The translations under genes and the position numbers were made by a program. The notes below the pieces were generated by a model. It made no database searches. It worked only from the letters and a program-made list of their open reading frames with translations, and was not told where the DNA came from. A DNA stretch of 64,000 nucleotides from positions 62,001 through 126,000 of the forward strand of contig JAKSZP010013306.1 of the NCBI GenBank assembly GCA_022478985.1. The letters are read 5' to 3'. Shown here piece by piece: positions 46,337-56,072 of this stretch; position 1 is the stretch's first letter; every line of letters begins with the position of its first letter. Origin of the DNA: Massospora cicadina. Lineage: Eukaryota > Entomophthoromycota > Entomophthoromycetes > Entomophthorales > Entomophthoraceae.

Positions 46337-46883
46337 TTTTAAATAGCCATGGCAGATTGGCGAGAATCTGCTAACCATGATTTACAATGTATGCATATTT
46401 GAGCGCCTTGGGATGAGGTGATATTGGGTCAGAAAAGGGTAATTATTGGATAGCCTCCAAATAAAGTGATAAGGCGATGTTGACATTTGAAAAATTTTAG
46501 TAGAATACCACAAACTAAGGTGATAGTGAATTTAAGAATAGCATACTATGCTGGAGCAAAGAGAATATGGCAGAACTGAGTATTCTAAGCCAAAGGAGTG
46601 GTATTGACCAAAGTTGCTGAGATATAAGCAAGATGAGACAATTGAAAGAAAAGTATTGTAAGTGGAGAAGAAAGAGCAGAGCAGAGATTATCTGCTGTTA
46701 TATATTAAAATAAATAAAGAAGTGTCATTGGAGAAATTGCTCCATATTTTAGTATATTATTATATTTATTAAGTGTGTCCTGAAGACTGACAATCTCCAT
46801 ATTGTCCGTCCTATTGTTAGTGGGCTCAACCCTGTGCAAAACTCTTCTGGCATATAGCAAGTATATCACCCAAAATTACAACA
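46306..46883 (+). repeat. 3' LTR of G3
   Basis: 578 bp, TGTCAAGTTCAAG to AAATTACAACA. Same length and order of blocks as 40,215-40,795. Confidence 0.9.
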
Positions 46884-46888
46884 TACAT

Positions 46889-48850
46889 TGTGGAACTTCA
46901 GCAGATTGGTATGTCTTTACAGCCAGTGGAAGATATAATATATTTGAAATAATGATAATGATATTTTATTTAATAAGAAAGCCTGGATGACAATCGCTGA
47001 AGTTATGCCTAATGACCTACCATCCTGGGTTAATCTTGGCAATCATGATATCAATATAATAAAACACTGGAACTAATCTTGTCATAGCTATCCAGATATA
47101 AAAAAGCACTAATTTTTTTGAGAAAAGTAGAGAAGTGATTGTAAACCAATGACAATTCTTTGAACCTTTGATATTACTTCAATTAACAAAAAAATGCCAT
47201 TTTGTCTTTTTTGTATCAACAGCTAATGGATTATGATAATTTTTTACATTTGCTTGCAATAGTCCAAGGTAAGGATGTAAAAGGAAAGAGTGTATTATCA
47301 AAGAGATAGTTTATCAAATAGGCTCTCATTTCAAATGCAATGCTACTCTTTTGATAGCTCTGAAAGGTGGTGCATTAAATAAATTTTGATGGATGGACGC
47401 TCCATTCAGCTCTTATAATACCTCCTTCAAAAAACGCTCTACCCCAATTAAACAGTGATGCTAAAATTCATTTTATAGATGAATTCAAAGACATTAAATT
47501 TGTTATTATAGATGAAGCCAGTATGCTTAGGTTGAACTTATTTTCAAAGATGATCAAAGGCTCAGATATACTAAAACACAATTAGACAACCCAAGGGTAG
47601 GATATTCCAGTGGTAGAATAGGAACCTCTACCACTGCCTCCCTGAGTTTGATTCTGGTAGAGGAACTTTGGGTAGGGGATGACTATGACTGTTGGCGTTG
47701 TGCACCAATGTCCCAAACTGAGATAGCAAATAGCAAAGGCGGTCCATGGAGTTCCTGGCCTATTATATGCTGCGCTTGGAGGTTTTCTGGATTTTATCCT
47801 CCTTTCCCATTCATTTAATTTCCCCTCAATTGGTGAAGTATTGTCCCCAGGTTGGCCCACCTCAGATAAAATAAAATAATACAATTAGACAACCCACCAT
47901 TTGGAGGTCTTTTCACTTGTTTAATAGACAATTGGTCACATTTCCTCCAGTATGTGATTATAGCCTTTACACTATTGGAAAAATGATAAAACTATTCAGT
48001 CAAAATTCATTATATTTACAGTTAAAGAGGTATTTTTAACACAAAAAATAAGATAAATAGATAAAAAATCATCTTGCTGAGAAACTCATAATAGGATTTT
48101 GAATACTAGTATTAATGAGCTTTATCATCAACTGTTATCTTCTCAATTTTTATCAATAATATTGGTGATAGGTCATATGAATATGCAGTGTGCATAATGG
48201 TAAAAATATAGATATTGATAAACTTAATCATGAAAAGTTACAAAAAATGAACACCTGGTCACCTTGATTAAAGCTATACATAACTGCTCAGAAGCCCTTG
48301 CTGCTCTTATAATGAAGCTCAAAATTTGTCTGCTGAAGTATGTCTATGTAAAGGAGCCAAAGTTATTTTAAGAAAAATCTTTGGGTGGCCAAGGGTCTCA
48401 CAAATAGATCAGCTATCATAATTAATAAATATAATTTATGATCCTTCTATTGAATACATGGCTTATTGTGAATGTATGACATTATACATTCTCATTCAAT
48501 CCATAAAATATACTGGTCTGACTATTTATAGAAGCTGAGTCCTTATTATAACTATTGTATCTTTGTTTAAATGGTGTAGAATCAGTTGTACATGTAAGCA
48601 GTTTCCTGTTATGCTTGGATATATGATCAGTATTCACTGATCTCAAGGAATAACTCTGGATAAAGCAATTGTTAACATTGGTTACAGAGTCAAGTTGGGC
48701 TAACTTATGTTAGATTTCTGAGAGTAAAAACTTTGAGTAGATTGTAGTTGAAACTATCATCTAATTTTGATCATTTGGAAAAAATTAACAGTGGTCATTT
48801 GATGAATGCACATCAAAATGAATTACAGAGACTGTAGAATATATGTAATA
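46889..48850 (+). pseudogene. Helitron-type Pif1 helicase pseudogene
   Basis: Several Pif1/RecD-like helicase motifs are readable in order across stops and frame changes. WMTIAEVMPND with LGNHDIN lies near 46,985-47,060. A Walker A-like IVQGKDVKGKS is at 47,259-47,291 and DGWTLHSAL near 47,393-47,420. Walker B FVIIDEASM is at 47,499-47,525. FGGL follows the SINE near 47,900. SQGITLDKAIVNIG lies near 48,641-48,682 and GLTYVRFLRVKTLSRL near 48,695-48,745. Large Pif1 helicases of this kind are typical of Helitron transposons, which replicate by rolling circle. No HUH nuclease or Helitron terminus was identified, so a stand-alone Pif1 relic is possible. SINE-A copy 2 interrupts it after Walker B. 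Confidence 0.8.
47594..47880 (+). mobile_element. SINE-A copy 2
   Basis: 287 bp, same family as 3,931-4,227, with an exact 16-bp duplication ACAATTAGACAACCCA at 47,578-47,593 and 47,881-47,896. B-box-like AGTTTGATTC; tail CCCACCTCAGATAAAATAAAAT. CpGs are largely replaced by TpG/CpA. It sits inside the helicase pseudogene, between its Walker B and FGGL motifs. Confidence 0.93.
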
Positions 48851-49175
48851 CAAAATAGATGCTACTTATAAAAATATATGTCATATTAACAAGATGCAAC
48901 TTCTATTCAATTATTTTTTAGTACTAGATGGTCCTCTATTCACTGATTGTTATTATATTAGATATATTATCACTGTATATTATATTCAAAAGTTTTTGTT
49001 ATTATTGTATACTATGTTCAAATAACTTTTACTTGTTACATGCTATATATAAATACTTTGTTATAAAGTATAGTGGCTAACTGATCATTTACATTATTAG
49101 TATTTTATTATTAAACACATTTCCCAAATAATTTAAAAAGTTTTTCTCTATCGGCTGTGGTGTCGGTCTGTTCTG
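48851..49175. other. AT-rich stretch, no gene seen
   Basis: AT-rich spacer after the helicase relic. No coding signal. From about 49,140 rightward, CpG dinucleotides become frequent. Confidence 0.5.
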
Positions 49176-49191
49176 TCTGTAGTGGAATCTT

Positions 49192-49217
49192 TTAAATTTT
49201 ATTCGAGGTGGGTTGAC
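49192..49217 (-). mobile_element. 26-bp SINE/LINE tail insertion with 16-bp duplication
   Basis: TCTGTAGTGGAATCTT occurs at 49,176-49,191 and 49,218-49,233. The 26 bp between, read on the minus strand, are GTCAACCCACC then TCGAATAAAATTTAA. This is exactly the 3' tail shared by SINE-A and the LINE and nothing else, i.e. an insertion truncated to its last two dozen bases. Confidence 0.9.
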
Positions 49218-49419
49218 TCTGTAGTGGAATCTTGCGGTTGATTTTCAATTACCTTCTAGACTAGCTAGAGCTTTAAAAGTTGGCACACTTATTTATCTCT
49301 GATAACAATATGATAATCCATTTAAAAATTTAATTTTTATAGTCAAAATAAAAAGTTTTATATGTAACAAGTGTAATTACTATATGCTTTTAATGGAAAT
49401 CGGTATATTATGGCTGAGC

Positions 49420-49590
49420 AGTTTGATATTCGGTTGATTCGATAGCTTCTATGGTTTTGTCAAGTTGGTGGTTTAGGTTGATTGATAAGCTTGATGGTTC
49501 AAGTAAGCGGTTAGTGATTGGTTTGATAAGGTAATTGGTTTTGGTAAGTGGTTGGTGGTTTTTGGTTGATTTAAAAGTTCAAAAACATTT
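49420..49590 (+). repeat. G/T-rich low-complexity stretch
   Basis: Run of irregular GGTTGATT, TAAGCGGTTAGTG and GGTAATTGGTTT units on the plus strand, strongly depleted of C. A degenerate simple-sequence region; no coding potential. Confidence 0.6.
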
Positions 49591-49639
49591 TTACCGAGCT
49601 TTGCTTGGGTTTATAATCTTGTTAAATCTATCAATTATG

Positions 49640-49890
49640 CCTTGGGCCCAATGAAAGTGGGATGGCATAAATCACGCTACTGCGATCTTTTACAGACAGG
49701 TGCCCACAGACCAAACTTAAAGTCAAATTCAAATTTAGCCTATCAGATTCATGCAAGTTCAGCAGAAAAGGCCCAGCCAAAACATGGGTTGGGCTGTGAG
49801 ATTGGTCAACTTAAAAACTTGGCCACTTGCCTCCCCAATATAAATATCCGAGGGTTTAAAATAGATGCACAGTTGTAATGTATTATAGCT
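49640..49890 (+). repeat. Short dispersed repeat V, copy 2
   Basis: Counterpart of 31,550-31,800 (TCTTTTACAGACAGGTGC, GGGCTGTGAGATT, CTTAAAAACTTGGCCAC). It opens a 78-codon chance ORF, which I do not regard as a gene because the other copy does not preserve it. Confidence 0.7.
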
Positions 49891-50033
49891 AACAATTAAA
49901 CAGGAAACCTAATATCTATAGAAGATACACTTAAACTATCGATTGAAAATACATTAACTATTAATTGAAAGCTGTGTAGGACAGTTTAGCTCCTCGATAG
50001 TAAAAGCTAGCCATTGAGAAGTTATAGAGATCA

Positions 50034-50313
50034 GGGAGGATACCCAAGTGGTAAGTAGGGACCTCTACCGCTGCCTCCCCGAGTTCGATTCCGGTACTGG
50101 AACTTTGGGTAGGGGACAATTATGGCTGTGTTGGCGTTGCGCACCGATGCCCCGAACCGAGATAGCGAATAGCAAAGGCGGTCCATGGAGTTCCTGGCCT
50201 ATCATACGCCGCAAATGGAGGTTTTCCGGGTTTATCCTCCTTTCCCATTCATTCAAATCCCCTTAATCGGTGCGGTATCATCCCCAGGTCGGCCCATCTC
50301 GAATAAAATTAAT
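50034..50313 (+). mobile_element. SINE-A copy 3, CpG-rich
   Basis: About 280 bp with A-box-like TACCCAAGTGG (50,041-50,051) and B-box-like AGTTCGATTCC (50,089-50,099). It ends CATCTCGAATAAAATTAA. I see no clear target duplication. It keeps CpG at positions where copies 1 and 2 have TpG or CpA (for example CCGAGTTCGATTCCGG, GCGCACCGATG, CCGAGATAGCG). Confidence 0.9.
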
Positions 50314-51187
50314 GAGGCATGTTGTGATATGAGGATATCGATAAGCTGATTATAATGTAGCTGGGTAAGCTAGCTGGTTAACAATCTATTATTGAAATAT
50401 AAACTTTTTGATGGTTCAACTCTATGGATAATCAAAAGGATTAAGAGGGTAACGATGACTGGTTATCAAGATACAACATTTAAATATTTATTAAATTTTT
50501 CTAAATATCTAGGGGTTGAAAAGGATGATATGTGGAACAAGTACCCTGAATCACCGCATGGAAAACCAAGTATCCGATTACAGGGTTGGGTTACTCAGCT
50601 GGGTGTACCTATTTGGAAGGAGGGTTGGTAAATTTATCCGCATCTCAGGTTTCCCACCTTGCAGGTTTTTTAAAAAAATCGGATGGGACAATCAATCCAC
50701 CATCGGGTTTTTAGAAGCTGGACAATCTAGACCCACCTTATCAACAGCTCCGAAAAGGGTTCGGTGGATAGTTTAAATTTAACCCAAATTATTCAAATCC
50801 TCAATTGGGTAACTTACATCATCATAGTCTAGTAAACTTGTTCCCATCTTTAAACCAAACTCCACAATACTACCTTCACAACGGATCCTATAAACCTTAA
50901 AGTGGAGCTGAAGATTCCTCAAATGAAAGATGATTAGGGGTGCAAGCTGCACTTCAAAGATCCTAGAATTCCATACTCAACCCGAATAGATCTTTCTTAA
51001 TCCACCAGTCCAACCTGCTCCAACTCTAGATTTTTGGATCCCGATAAGATTATAAACCGGTTGGAAAGGCTAGAGTAGATGAAACCCATTTGTTGGGTGA
51101 CCTGGATAAAGGTATTTATATCAGTTTCGACTTACAAATAATAAATGGTGAAAATTAAGTGATGGATTATCAAGATAAGTTGGATGA
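50314..51187. other. Intergenic, no gene seen
   Basis: Moderately CpG-containing sequence with short ORFs (79 codons at 50,392, 86 at 50,516 overlapping in another frame). No motif or repeat match supports either as a gene. Confidence 0.5.
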
Positions 51188-51212
51188 TAGTAGGACCATC
51201 TAGTACTAAAAA
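51188..51212 (+). mobile_element. 25-bp micro-insertion with 16-bp duplication
   Basis: AAGATAAGTTGGATGA at 51,172-51,187 and 51,213-51,228 flank 25 bp, TAGTAGGACCATC then TAGTACTAAAAA. Same 3' end as the insertion in the G3 RT. Confidence 0.88.
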
Positions 51213-51290
51213 AAGATAAGTTGGATGAAAGGGGTGAAACGGTGGGACTGAAATGTCCAAATTTAAATATTTAGATCACCAGGTTGAAAT

Positions 51291-51372
51291 CAACCATTAC
51301 CTAAGTTAGTCGACAACCGATTGCAATTTCCCAACCATTACCTAAGTTAGTCGATAACCGATTGCAATTTCC
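51291..51372 (+). repeat. Tandem duplication, 41 bp x 2
   Basis: CAACCATTACCTAAGTTAGT...GCAATTTC unit at 51,291-51,331 repeated at 51,332-51,372 with one difference (GTCGACAACC / GTCGATAACC). Confidence 0.9.
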
Positions 51373-51607
51373 GACTGCACGAATTAAACCTCTGGATTTC
51401 AAATCCCGAATGTGATGTAGCTTAACTGTCCCTTAACGATTGGCTGCCCAATTATCGATGACCGAAAAAGTTCTATTCCTCAACCGCAAGCCAGCCAATG
51501 CGTGTTGGTCAGATATCAACCGGTGATTGGACGAGGATGGGTGAAATAAATCTGGGGTTGGATGAATCGGACCCGTTTACCCTAGACCAAAATTCGGCTT
51601 AAAGTTT

Positions 51608-51880
51608 ATTCTATTCGAGGTGGGCCGGCCTGGGGACGATACCGCACCGATTATTGGGAAGTCGAATAAATGGGAAAGGAGAATAAAATTCGGAAAACCT
51701 CCGTGCGCAGCGTATGATAGGCCAGGAACTCCATGGACCGCCTTTGCTATTCGCTATCTCGGTTCGGGGCATCGGTGCGCAACGCCAACACAGCCATAAT
51801 TGTCCCCAACCCAAAGTTCCAGTATCGGAATCGAACTCGGGGGGCAGTGGAGTACGCATCTGCCACTGGGGTATCCTCCC
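51608..51880 (-). mobile_element. SINE-A copy 4, CpG-rich, inverted
   Basis: 273 bp in minus orientation with a 14-bp duplication TCGGCTTAAAGTTT at 51,594-51,607 and 51,881-51,894. On the minus strand: GGATACCCCAGTGGC (A box), GAGTTCGATTCCG (B box), tail TCGAATAGAAT. Rich in CpG like copy 3. It lies 254 bp upstream of the MscS start codon. Confidence 0.93.
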
Positions 51881-52133
51881 TCGGCTTAAAGTTTGTTTCA
51901 GATAAATTTAAAGTTTGGCTGGAGCCGATACCCATTAAAAAAATGCAATTCGAACCTGAGGGGAAGTTATTCAATAACAAGTTTAAGGATAAATCAGCTG
52001 GTTGCAGCTAAACAAACTGGAGATTCAAACCCATCGCTAATCCCACTCCCTTATCTAAGGTTGGTACATCTTACACCCTTTATAATTATTAATCTGTTTA
52101 ATTTAAACCCGTCGCTGGTTTAAACCACACGAC

Positions 52134-54215
52134 ATGAGAGATAACCTAATGTTGGAGATGAAAAGATTGTCCTCCAAGGAGACCCCCACCTCGGCCGTCT
52201 CAAACGAAACGCGCCTAAATCTGGCTCCTTGTGAGAATACTGTTGAAGTGTCCGAGTCAGCTGGTGATTCGGACCAAGATTTGGATGCCGACCTCGATTT
52301 GGGGGCAGCCCCGAATTGGCGCCAAACTCTCTATCGCCACCTTCGGCTCCTGCTATTTGGCGGGACCTTGATTGTCGCCGCCGCGCTCTTCTTAAGCTTT
52401 TACCTGGGAGCCGATATATTAAACGCCGTAACCGACCCACCAGCTCGCGATACGCCGTGGGACACCGCCCTCGCCCTGCGCTTGCTCTTATGGGCCGCCC
52501 TGGTTTTTATCTCCGCCGTCTCGCTATCGTTTTTGCTCGCCGTAATCCCCGCTATCGCCCTGTCCGTCAACCGGCTCGTCGTTCCAAGCAAGATCGAGAC
52601 TACAAAGGAGCGCATTGAGGTATTCCGCCCAGGTTGGTTAATCCACTTTATGGTAGGCGTTCAAGGAGCTTCGCATGACGCTTCTCTACTCGGGGGTTGT
52701 TCTGATAGCCTTCGTGACCCTATGCATACTCTTCCCCAGCTCGGTGACCTTCGACCTCGATGAGGGCGGTTTGCTGGTCAGCATGTTTAGGGCCGCCGCG
52801 TGCGTGCTGATATTTAGCCTCTTCGTGACGTTGGAGAAGATGCTGATGCAGCTCACCTCCGTCCGCTTCCACCGGACGGCGTACAAGCAGCGCATCCAAG
52901 AGTCCCGGCTTGCCACGCAGAGTAACGCACTTTAAAGCTCCCCTATTCATCGTATAGTTCTGGATAAGCTCAACGCCGCCATCGGTAGGAACGGGGCGAG
53001 CTACAGCAAGATCGTCAAGCTTGAAGGCGCGAGGGCGCAGCGGGGCCAAACCTCGGATGGCGAAAACGTATCCGATGCCGAAACTTCGGAGCTTTCGCCA
53101 AACGCGTCGTCGGGCCTGGGGTCACAGGCCAGCCTTCTGAAATCAAACCCCAAAGTCGGCCAAGGGCCCAAGGCCTTTAAAGCTCTGGGCCCCGAAGCTC
53201 TAAGGAAGGATGACGACCCGGGCACCCAACTCGCGGCCCGAAAGTTGGCCAGGAAGATCTTCTTCGCGTTGCAGAAGAACCGCAAGCACCTGCTGGTGGA
53301 GGACTTTGTCCCCTGGTTTAGAGACCGCGAGGAGGCCGCGAAGGCGTTCAACTTCTTTGACCGGGACTTGAACGGCGACATCTCCTGGAGCGAGATGCGG
53401 GACGCGATCCTAAGGGCGTATCGGGAGCGGAAGGATATCAACAAGGCCCTCCGGGACACGAGCCAGGCGGTGGGGAAGCTCCACTGCCTTTGCCTCATCC
53501 TGGCATGCTTCGTTTCGGCAGCGATGTGCGGCATCCTGTTCGCGAGGGATGCGCGCAACATTTGATCTCCATCAGCACCTTCTTCCTCGGGCTGACGTTC
53601 ATCTTTGGGGAGAATGCGAAGCAGTTCTTCCAGTCCATCATCTTCCTATTCGCGATGGTAAGCCAGGCCAACCTGCTTTGTTCACCCATAGCACCCCTAC
53701 GACGTCGGCGACCGCGTGTATATCGACGCCCTCCAGTACATCGTGACGAAGGTGGGCCTGCTCGGGACCGAGTTCCGGTGCGGTAACGGGCAGATCACCT
53801 ACATACCCCACTATATCCTTATCGGCAAGGTCATCACAACGCCCGGCGGTCCGAGCGGCAGGTGGACGTCATCGGTAAGCCCCACCTCCGTAGCTCACCT
53901 CCAGAGTTCCAGCTCGGGTACGACACGTGCAAGGAGAAGCTCGTGGAGCTTAAGGAGTCCATCAACCGGTACATCGATTTGGAGGAGTCGCGGGAGTTTA
54001 GCAGCAACCCGCTGCTGGCCGTGAAGGCGATCGAGGACTGCAACCAGCTGAAGCTGTTTCTAAGCTTGGAGCACAAGTCCAACTGGCAGAACAACACCCA
54101 GCGCGTGATCCGTAAGACGCGGTTTTTGGTCGCGCTGAGGGATATCTGCTTGCGCCTCGGGTTGAGCTACTCCCTCCCGGTACAGAAGGTCATCCATCTC
54201 GGCGCTCCCCGCTAA
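52134..54215 (+). CDS. MscS-type mechanosensitive ion channel with EF-hand, 5 exons
   Basis: Proposed exons: 52,134-52,619, 52,657-52,921, 52,958-53,657, 53,692-53,874, 53,905-54,215. Together they code for about 648 residues if one base is missing at each of two short homopolymers (53,561-53,563 and 53,838-53,839); the total is then divisible by three. The N-terminus is acidic. Hydrophobic segments lie near residues 65-90 and 115-145 (exon 1), and in exon 2. Exon 3 carries a canonical EF-hand loop DRDLNGDISWSE (53,359-53,394), then a pore-lining region (SISTFFLGLTFIFGENAK) and, across intron 3, HPYDVGDRV, the MscS beta-domain signature. Exon 5 ends with NWQ...TRFLVALRD. Fungal homologues are endoplasmic-reticulum or plasma-membrane channels acting in hypo-osmotic stress and calcium control. 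Frame gaps may be sequencing errors or early decay. Confidence 0.88.
52620..52656 (+). other. Intron 1 of the MscS gene, 37 nt
   Basis: GTATTC ... GGTAG, phase 0. Removing it joins ...KERIE to AFKELRM and restores the frame into the second hydrophobic exon; without it the frame ends at a stop after 52,760. Confidence 0.8.
52922..52957 (+). other. Intron 2 of the MscS gene, 36 nt
   Basis: GTAACG ... CGTATAG, phase 1. Splicing joins RLATQ to ILDKLNAAI, the expected continuation, and removes an in-frame TAA. Confidence 0.85.
53658..53691 (+). other. Intron 3 of the MscS gene, 34 nt
   Basis: GTAAGC ... CCCATAG, phase 0, between FLFAM and HPYDVGDRV, the most conserved junction of MscS proteins. 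Confidence 0.9.
53875..53904 (+). other. Intron 4 of the MscS gene, 30 nt
   Basis: GTAAGC ... CCTCCAG, phase 1. Splicing gives RQVDVIEFQLGYDTC, matching the family better than read-through. Confidence 0.8.
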
Positions 54216-54617
54216 CGATGTAATTAAACCTTTACGCGTTTGCGGGCCCGAAGCTAGGTTTGAATCTAGTTAATGGCCTATGGGCGTACCTAAAAGTTGG
54301 CGCATCAAACTGCCCTAATTGCTTAACCATCAACAACGTTCCCTAGACCCTACAACCGTCATAAGCTCCGGTTAAAGCTTATCTTTTCAGAGTTGATAAG
54401 CCACCTAATTTTAACGATGTAAAGGTTTAAACTAGCGGGTAAGGGCTAGAAGGTTTGAAACCGGCAAACCGCACCTTACCCAAACTCCTAAAGGGCTGCT
54501 TATACGGTCACCTCTATGGCAAGTGGGTACGCCTTCGAATCGTTATACTCGAACTAGTTCATAAAAATTTACGCCGTGAGTGCGTCCAAATTGAGGTTGA
54601 GGTAGGAGCCAGTTTGA
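54216..54617. other. 3' flank of the MscS gene
   Basis: Non-coding as far as visible. It may contain the 3' UTR, but no unambiguous AATAAA is placed close to the stop. Confidence 0.5.
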
Positions 54618-54800
54618 CACCCCCTCCGTCAAGTCAAGTTAGGTTGATTTAAAGCGTTAAACGGTCAGTTTGAGCTTAAGGTTTGGCACCCCCTCCGTCA
54701 AGTTAAGTTGATTTAAAGCGTTAAACGGTCAGTTTGAGCTTAAGGTTTGGCACCCCCTCCGTCAAGTTAAGTTGATTTAAAGCGTTGAACGGTCAGTTAG
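54618..54800 (+). repeat. Tandem repeat, 64-69 bp x about 2.8
   Basis: Units begin CACCCCCTCCGTCAAGT at 54,618, 54,687 and 54,751. The first has a few extra bases and the last is cut short after CGGTCAGTT. Copies 2 and 3 are almost identical, so it arose recently. Confidence 0.92.
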
Positions 54801-55380
54801 GGGTGGGGGTTACCTTGATACCCTTTTAAAAAAACTTTAAAGGGGACGTGTTTCTATCCGGGATAAATCATGTTACGACGAACCCCGTTTAAAGTTGCGT
54901 TGGTGGTTATGTACCCCTCCCTTCTCCCCCTCTCGCTTATATATTTAAACCTTCTTAACCGCGAAGTCCCGATAAACTTACCGGGGACCGATAACTTACC
55001 GACCCCGACTTTTTTCACCGAAGGTCCCCAGTTGAATATCCGGTTCAATAGGCCCATCTTTAGCCTTATAGTTAAAACCTTGGCCAAACTTTAAAAGTTT
55101 AACTAACCCATACCTAACCCCGTTCAGATTTATTATAACCCCCATACATACAGGAGGTTTTACCACTGGCGAGGAAGTTGGTTAAGCTTAACGGGTTTAA
55201 TCATCTCGGTAGCGTAAAAGGTAAGCGTTCCTATCCGGTATCTCGGTTTCCAAACCCCCATGATGTTTAAAGATGGTATGGAACGAGGTCGGATTGCCAG
55301 TTAAAAAACTTCTTTAACGGTTGAGATCCACTACGGTAAAGCGTTCAACGGAAGATTGGTGTATCCCCCCTGTAGTGTAG
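54801..55380. other. Intergenic, no gene seen
   Basis: CpG-containing sequence. Two overlapping ORFs of 74-77 codons on opposite strands near 54,860-55,090 have no recognisable motif and shadow one another. Confidence 0.45.
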
Positions 55381-55406
55381 GTTGGGACCCCCTAGTGCTA
55401 AAAAAG
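55381..55406 (+). mobile_element. Micro-insertion tail without clear duplication
   Basis: GTTGGGACCCCCTAGTGCTA followed by AAAAAG matches the ends of the micro-insertions at 31,981, 43,918 and 51,188. A flanking duplication is not evident, so its left end is uncertain. Confidence 0.55.
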
Positions 55407-55470
55407 TTATTAAAACGGTCGCACACCGTTTGTAAGCTCAACCTCAATTTTGTAAACCATGCCAACCGAT

Positions 55471-55568
55471 CAAGTTTACCTTGGCAGATCAACTGATGAG
55501 CTAATCCGTATCGTTAATCCAAGTTTACCTTGGCAGATCAACTGATGAGCTAATCCGTATCGTTAAGC
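55471..55568 (+). repeat. Tandem duplication, 49 bp x 2
   Basis: Unit CAAGTTTACCTTGGCAGATC...ATCGTTAA at 55,471-55,519, repeated at 55,520-55,568, essentially identical. Confidence 0.92.
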
Positions 55569-55581
55569 CTCGTGGATTAAA

Positions 55582-56072
55582 GTCGCGATTCTGGTATGAC
55601 TGGACGATAAGACCTAAGTCGTTATAGTGGATTGGGTAGGATCCGCCGAGTTCAATATGAGTAATCATTATTCGAGCGCCTTGAGATGAGGCGATATTGG
55701 GTTATGGGGAAATCGCCTCGAATTAGGTGATCGTGAAATTAACAAATGAAGAATTGACGGAGCCAATAAGATATGGCGAATTAAATTACTAAGCCATACG
55801 AGTTGTAGCATCCAAAGTTGCTACAATATAGGCGAGACGAGATGATCAAAAGAGGTTAAGTAAGTTGAGAACCAGTGGAATAAGAATCCGCGGTATTAAA
55901 TATATTGAATAAAAGAAGTTTTGGGATTAATTGCTCCGTGGTTATTTGATAAAAGTTTATTTTGTTGTTTTGAGGGCAACGATCGTCATATCATTGGCCC
56001 TGATTGCTCATTGGGTCAAACCCTGTGCAAAATCTGTTGGCGTATCTATGGAAAACTGCCAATTTTATAACA
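55582..56072 (+). repeat. Solo gypsy LTR, CpG-rich
   Basis: About 490 bp related to the LTRs of G1 and G3: GGTATGACTGGACGATAAG, GAGATGAGGCGATATTGGG, AACCCTGTGCAAAA, ending TTTATAACA. No internal gag or pol adjoins either side. AAAGT flanks it at 55,579-55,583 and 56,073-56,077, overlapping the slightly eroded start by a base or two. It probably arose by recombination between the two LTRs of a full element. It retains many CpGs, unlike other LTRs in the window. Confidence 0.85.

Larger units (their letters stand above)
40215..46883 (+). mobile_element. Ty3/gypsy LTR retrotransposon G3, complete but degenerate
   Basis: 6.7 kb with both LTRs, a primer-binding site (TGGTGCTCACTACAGG, about 40,797-40,812), long gag, pol and polypurine tract. 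It lies within the degraded helicase region, flanked by AACAT (40,210-40,214) and TACAT (46,884-46,888), a likely 5-bp duplication with one change. The LTRs are more diverged from each other than those of G1, and the coding region has many stops. A 33-bp in-frame insertion sits in the RT at 43,918-43,950. Confidence 0.93.

Noticed and set aside
49420..49590. Telomere-like or centromeric repeat
   Set aside because: G/T-rich but irregular, with no fixed unit repeated in register.
50041..50100. tRNA gene at the SINE-A head (also at 3.94, 47.6, 51.8 kb and the SINE-B head at 25.2 kb)
   Set aside because: Box A/B promoters are present but the sequence is followed by SINE body and tail, repeated in four copies with target duplications, and does not form a full cloverleaf.
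51714..51905. 63-92 codon ORFs inside SINE-A copies
   Set aside because: The frames overlap the tRNA-derived element, occur in both orientations and are not conserved among the four copies.
52134..54215. MscS gene as bacterial contamination or horizontal transfer because of its higher GC and CpG
   Set aside because: It has four short GT...AG introns, an EF-hand as in eukaryotic MscS proteins, and lies among repeats of the same families as the rest of the window.
54618..54800. CRISPR-like array
   Set aside because: Units are contiguous tandem copies of 64-69 bp with no unique spacers, in a eukaryotic context.
54854..55094. Pair of 74-77 codon ORFs on opposite strands
   Set aside because: They are mirror images over the same sequence with no recognisable motif; probably chance in a stop-poor CpG-containing region.
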